This document shows, piece after piece, positions 7,319 to 9,409 of a stretch of DNA of 9,409 nucleotides. A model generated the notes under the pieces. The model was not told where the DNA came from and searched no databases. It saw only the letters and a program-made list of their open reading frames with translations. The first letter of the stretch is position 1; each line of letters starts with the position of its first letter. The position numbers and the translations under genes are program-made. The stretch comes from Selenomonadaceae bacterium (lineage in GTDB: Bacteria; Bacillota; Negativicutes; Selenomonadales; Selenomonadaceae). Location of the stretch: positions 1 to 9,409 of the forward strand of contig JAFTEG010000032.1 in the NCBI GenBank assembly GCA_017453765.1. Direction: 5' to 3'.

Positions 7319-7783
7319 TCACCAAAAGTATAAAATATCCTGCAAAAAGAAATCTTCCGAGATATCACGTTTAGCCTCAATTATCGCAAAATTTTCTATG
7401 CCTTCATACGCGGCATCAATTTCAATTTGCGAATTTTTTACTTTAACATGATAGTTAGAATTATTTTTAATGTTACTTATTTCAAAATCAAACTCACCTG
7501 CGCCCATTCGCCCTGTTGTCGTTGGTAAAATTTCTTCATCTTCCATAAAGTCTGCAATTATTCCTGACGCAAACGCGCAATTCAATGCAACCGATTCACT
7601 GAAAATGTTGTCGACATCTAAACTTTGAATATAAGCCGGTAATGCTGCAGAACAAATCGGCATACTTGACGGCTCAAATTTATGATAAACGTCAAAATGC
7701 GCTATCAAATAATTGCCGCGCGTTATAGGCAGGATTGATAAATTATTTTCATCAAAATATTTTTTTATACATTCCACGACCAA
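7319..7783 (-). pseudogene. Fragment of a second restriction endonuclease-like protein
   Basis: A 154-codon open frame with no credible start (only TTG/GTG codons, no ribosome site) that overlaps the dpnC 3' end by 32 bases. NNLSILPITRGNYLIAHFDVYHKFE and the later block IEIDAAYEG-IENFAIIEAKRDISEDF resemble, from memory, the core of a type II restriction endonuclease-like family (DUF6997-like). The spaced D...E-A-K is a PD-(D/E)XK-type active site. In those proteins more sequence precedes the first block, and a conserved tyrosine-rich segment plus about 80-100 residues follow ISEDF. Here the frame ends at FFLQDILYFW, and an alternative frame continues only as LVKKFIKVV. It therefore appears to have lost both ends and is probably non-functional. 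The family name is tentative; the nuclease-like core is clearer. Confidence 0.6.
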
Positions 7784-8519
7784 TAAATTCTATAAAACCT
7801 CTGGCTCGCAAAAATTGCAACTGCTGTCGAATTTTCGCTTCAACGTTGTGATTATAAAAATGACGGCTTTTCAAAAACTCCGCATATTTATAAATTTCCT
7901 TTAGAGTAAATATTTCAGATTTTATATCGTTTATACAATTTAAGACATCAAGCATCCATCCGCGAAGACGTACATTGTCAATTTGTAATTTTTTTATTCT
8001 CAAATATTGGCTTGTCACTTCATCAGATTTAAATTCTTCACCCTCGCGAATTATATTTATTTTTCCCTGTTCGGGAATTTTTTTGTACAGAATATTACAG
8101 CCAATCCAACCGGCACGCCGTGCATTTTTAGAAAGAGGTTTTCTTCTTTCAATAATAGCGGGAGTAAAGAAAAATTTTGGAATAAAAATTAAATTTGTGA
8201 CTGAAAGATTTTTTGAATAATTCATCACGAGCAACTGTGGATTTGTATTGCTTGTAATTCTTTCAATCATCGTATGATAAGCCCCGTCAAGAATTTTGGC
8301 GCCGGTAGAATTTTTCTTGCTCTTAAGTTCAAAAATTTCTCCGCAATTTTTACAAAAAATATCGCCAACCGGAAAATTGTTTTGAATTTTTTCAATGTGA
8401 ATATCGCCGCAACACGGACAAAATAAATTTTTTAAAGCCCAAAATTCACTCATAACACGAATTTTTTGCGAATTGCTTTTATAATTCACCGTAACAGATT
8501 CATCAAAATGTAAGTTCAT
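7752..8519 (-). CDS. dpnC: DpnI-like methyl-directed restriction endonuclease (cuts G-m6A-TC)
   Basis: Close full-length homologue of Streptococcus pneumoniae DpnI (255 against about 254 residues), which cleaves GATC only when the adenine is methylated. Shared landmarks: the start MNLHFDESVTVNYKSNSQK; a zinc site formed by C34/C37 (CPCCG) and C56/C59 (CKNCG); the PD-(D/E)XK catalytic residues D53, E64 and K66 (PVGDIFC...FELKSKK); DGAYHTMIERI; RRKPLSKNARRAGWIGCNI; and the C-terminal winged-helix domain (GWMLDVLNCI...KIRQQLQFLRARGFIEF) that in DpnI also reads the methylated site. All catalytic and zinc residues are present, so activity is expected. No methyltransferase is needed by this class; the host must lack Dam-type methylation. 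No good ribosome site precedes the ATG (GGTGAG is about 15 bases away). The gene is more AT-rich than argGH, suggesting horizontal transfer. It ends in two tandem TGA codons. Confidence 0.96.
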   Translation of the reverse strand: MNLHFDESVTVNYKSNSQKIRVMSEFWALKNLFCPCCGDIHIEKIQNNFPVGDIFCKNCGEIFELKSKKNSTGAKILDGAYHTMIERITSNTNPQLLVMNYSKNLSVTNLIFIPKFFFTPAIIERRKPLSKNARRAGWIGCNILYKKIPEQGKINIIREGEEFKSDEVTSQYLRIKKLQIDNVRLRGWMLDVLNCINDIKSEIFTLKEIYKYAEFLKSRHFYNHNVEAKIRQQLQFLRARGFIEFIGRGMYKKIF

Positions 8520-8528
8520 ATGATTAAT

Positions 8529-8588
8529 TTAACTCACCAATTTTTTAGCTGACTTCACCGCCGCAACACCGTCTACTTTGGCAAAAAC
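8529..8588 (-). pseudogene. Remnant of a corrinoid-protein C-terminus
   Basis: Read on the minus strand this gives VFAKVDGVAAVKSAKKLVS and a stop, clearly related to the end of the corrinoid protein at 9300 (AYAKDGGAAVKLAKKLLA), with long stretches of near-identical DNA such as GCGGCGGTGAAG and GCTAAAAAATTG. Only about 19 codons remain; the upstream side joins the 46-bp repeat directly. A GTG at 8594 could open a 21-residue leader peptide in this frame ending nine bases before dpnC, but decay is the simpler reading. Confidence 0.75.
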
Positions 8589-8634
8589 TTCCACGTATAA
8601 ATTTTTTACATTATAGCACAAAAAAATCCCCGAC
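8589..8634. repeat. 46-bp direct repeat, copy 2 (right border of the island)
   Basis: Perfect match to 6750-6795. The two copies bracket the dpnC / nuclease fragment / brnTA block, about 1.8 kb apart. Past base 8634 the copies diverge but keep the hairpin, with base changes that preserve pairing. Confidence 0.93.
8610..8618 (-). promoter_or_regulatory. Extended -10 promoter reading into dpnC
   Basis: Same TGC-TATAAT (TATAAT at 8610-8615) as at lgt, pointing toward dpnC on the minus strand. The transcript would have a leader of about 85 bases that includes the corrinoid remnant. No other promoter for dpnC is visible. Confidence 0.7.
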
Positions 8635-8654
8635 GAAAATTTTTCTGTCGGAGA
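8620..8654 (-). terminator. Rho-independent terminator after the DUF697-like gene
   Basis: On the minus strand CTCCGAC (8647-8653) pairs with GTCGGGG (8628-8634), extended by GAAAA/TTTTC, and is followed by seven T (8620-8626). It lies 50 bases past the stop of the upstream gene and abuts the promoter serving dpnC. Confidence 0.8.
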
Positions 8655-8704
8655 CGTAATTTTTATTTTTAATCTAAGTTATGTAGTTAATTTTAACTGC
8701 GAAA

Positions 8705-9172
8705 TTAAACGTTCAAAATTTCGCGGCACAACTTGTAACAATCATCTGAGTACGTTTCGCCCGCCAACTTTGTAAGCTTATAACCTGTATAACCGGCGAA
8801 AACTGTGCCGATACCCGGAATCCATGACGCTATAGTTTTACCCAAAGTTTTTGCCGCAAATTGGGCTATAAATTTCTCTACGCCTTTTATAGTAGCGCAT
8901 TCAAAAACCTTCGTAGCAAGCCCCTCAACAATAGAAGTCTGCGCTACATAAACTTTAATATCAGCGGCATTTACGTTGTCAAGACTATAGCGACTTCTCA
9001 AAGCTGAAAACATTTTAAACATTATCGGAATATCTGCAACAACCCCCGCTCCTCCGGGAATTGCAGACGCCGCCGCTGAAGTCGTAGCATAATTATCAAT
9101 AGTCGACGCACAACCTGATTTAATTTGTTCAAGCTGATCGAGAGACGCTATTCTAAATCCTTCAATATACAT
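8705..9172 (-). CDS. Small hydrophobic protein, DUF697-like
   Basis: 155 residues with two hydrophobic, glycine/proline-rich segments: ASAIPGGAGVVADIPIMFKMFSAL (about 36-59) and LGKTIASWIPGIGTVFAGYTGYKL (about 110-133). The arrangement IPGGAG...ADIPIMFKM...SRYSL, then LGKTIASWIPGIGTVFAG ahead of a terminal helix, resembles the DUF697 domain often fused to GTPases. Here no GTPase domain is present and none is adjacent. That family link is from memory and moderate. The start at ATG 9172 is well supported by AAGGAG (9182-9187) nine bases upstream. A terminator follows. It is probably membrane-associated; no function can be assigned. The 127 bases upstream hold only AT-rich spacer, with no clear promoter. 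Confidence 0.7.
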   Translation of the reverse strand: MYIEGFRIASLDQLEQIKSGCASTIDNYATTSAAASAIPGGAGVVADIPIMFKMFSALRSRYSLDNVNAADIKVYVAQTSIVEGLATKVFECATIKGVEKFIAQFAAKTLGKTIASWIPGIGTVFAGYTGYKLTKLAGETYSDDCYKLCREILNV

Positions 9173-9299
9173 AACTTACCACTCCTTAAAAAATTTTGAT
9201 TTAAAACTTTACCTTATGGAAGTATAAAACAAAAATTTTTATTTGTGGTATGCATTCTGAACACCCGTCAAAATTTTTTTACGTTTTTACAAAAATTTT

Positions 9300-9409
9300 T
9301 TATGCCAGCAATTTTTTAGCCAACTTCACCGCCGCACCGCCGTCTTTTGCATAGGCATCGGCACCTGCCGCGTCAGAATATTCCTGCGTCAAAGCCGCGC
9401 CGCCTACAA
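9300..9409 (-). CDS. Corrinoid (B12)-binding protein, C-terminal 36 residues (5' end outside window)
   Basis: The frame enters at the right edge as VGGAALTQEYSDAAGADAYA, continues KDGGAAVKLAKKLLA and stops with TAA at 9300-9302. This is the typical end of a cobalamin-binding Rossmann domain: VGGAxLTxxYA, then GADxYAxDAxxAV, as in corrinoid proteins of methyltransferase systems and in MetH-type methionine synthase. The cobalt-ligating histidine motif (DxHxxG) lies outside the window, so which of these proteins it is cannot be decided. A second, decayed copy of this terminus occurs at 8529-8588. Confidence 0.8.
   Translation of the reverse strand, partial: VGGAALTQEYSDAAGADAYAKDGGAAVKLAKKLLA

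Noticed and set aside
8529..8594. Leader peptide of 21 residues from GTG 8594 controlling dpnC
   Set aside because: Its sequence is explained as a corrinoid-gene stub; there is no ribosome site or attenuator structure, so it is mentioned only as a possibility.
6750..8634. Insertion sequence or transposon ends
   Set aside because: The repeats are direct, contain ordinary expression signals, and no transposase or integrase is encoded between or beside them.
9188..9299. Promoter upstream of the DUF697-like gene (TTGACG and TATACT on the minus strand)
   Set aside because: The two elements are far too widely spaced to form one promoter, and neither has a good partner.
1..9409. tRNA, rRNA or riboswitch
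   Set aside because: No cloverleaf, rRNA core motif or recognisable aptamer consensus was seen in the intergenic stretches, including upstream of the corrinoid-related genes.

Overview
This 9.4 kb window looks like chromosome from an anaerobic, flagellated member of the Bacillota, most probably Negativicutes (Selenomonas-like). That placement is an inference. It rests on the style of the arginine, flagellin, Lgt and RecX proteins, strong AAGGAGG-type ribosome sites mixed with TTG/GTG starts, and AT-rich spacers; no rRNA or other marker is present.

Layout: the plus strand carries only the left end, the last ~321 codons of argG followed by argH (arginine synthesis from citrulline), ending in a strong hairpin terminator near 2600. 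Everything right of 2620 is on the minus strand. Read in the direction of transcription (right to left) it holds: the C-terminus of a corrinoid (B12)-binding protein at the window edge; a small DUF697-like hydrophobic protein; a terminator/promoter cassette; a defence-type island; a second copy of the same cassette; lgt overlapping recX; a flagellin behind a plausible sigma-28 promoter; and a SAM methyltransferase with the 'methyltransferase regulatory domain' architecture.

The most interesting part is the island at about 6796-8588. It encodes a full-length homologue of DpnI, the restriction endonuclease that cuts only adenine-methylated GATC. Next comes a fragment of a second, unrelated restriction endonuclease-like protein, then a BrnT/BrnA toxin-antitoxin pair. 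The island is visibly more AT-rich than argGH and is bracketed by a perfect 46-bp direct repeat (6750-6795 and 8589-8634). Each repeat copy contains the T-tract side of a terminator hairpin and an extended -10 promoter. Copy 2 is fused to a decayed C-terminal fragment of a second corrinoid protein, so this junction has been rearranged. Only five GATC sites are visible by eye in the whole window, far fewer than chance, which fits a genome shaped by GATC-directed restriction.

Several genes are damaged as written: lgt has one in-frame TGA, the methyltransferase has a one-base frameshift at an A/T homopolymer, the second nuclease lacks both ends, and BrnA lacks the usual DNA-binding C-terminus. 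The first two could be sequencing errors. A further oddity is a pair of oppositely oriented heptamer-repeat arrays between argG and argH, the G-rich one running into the argG stop codon.
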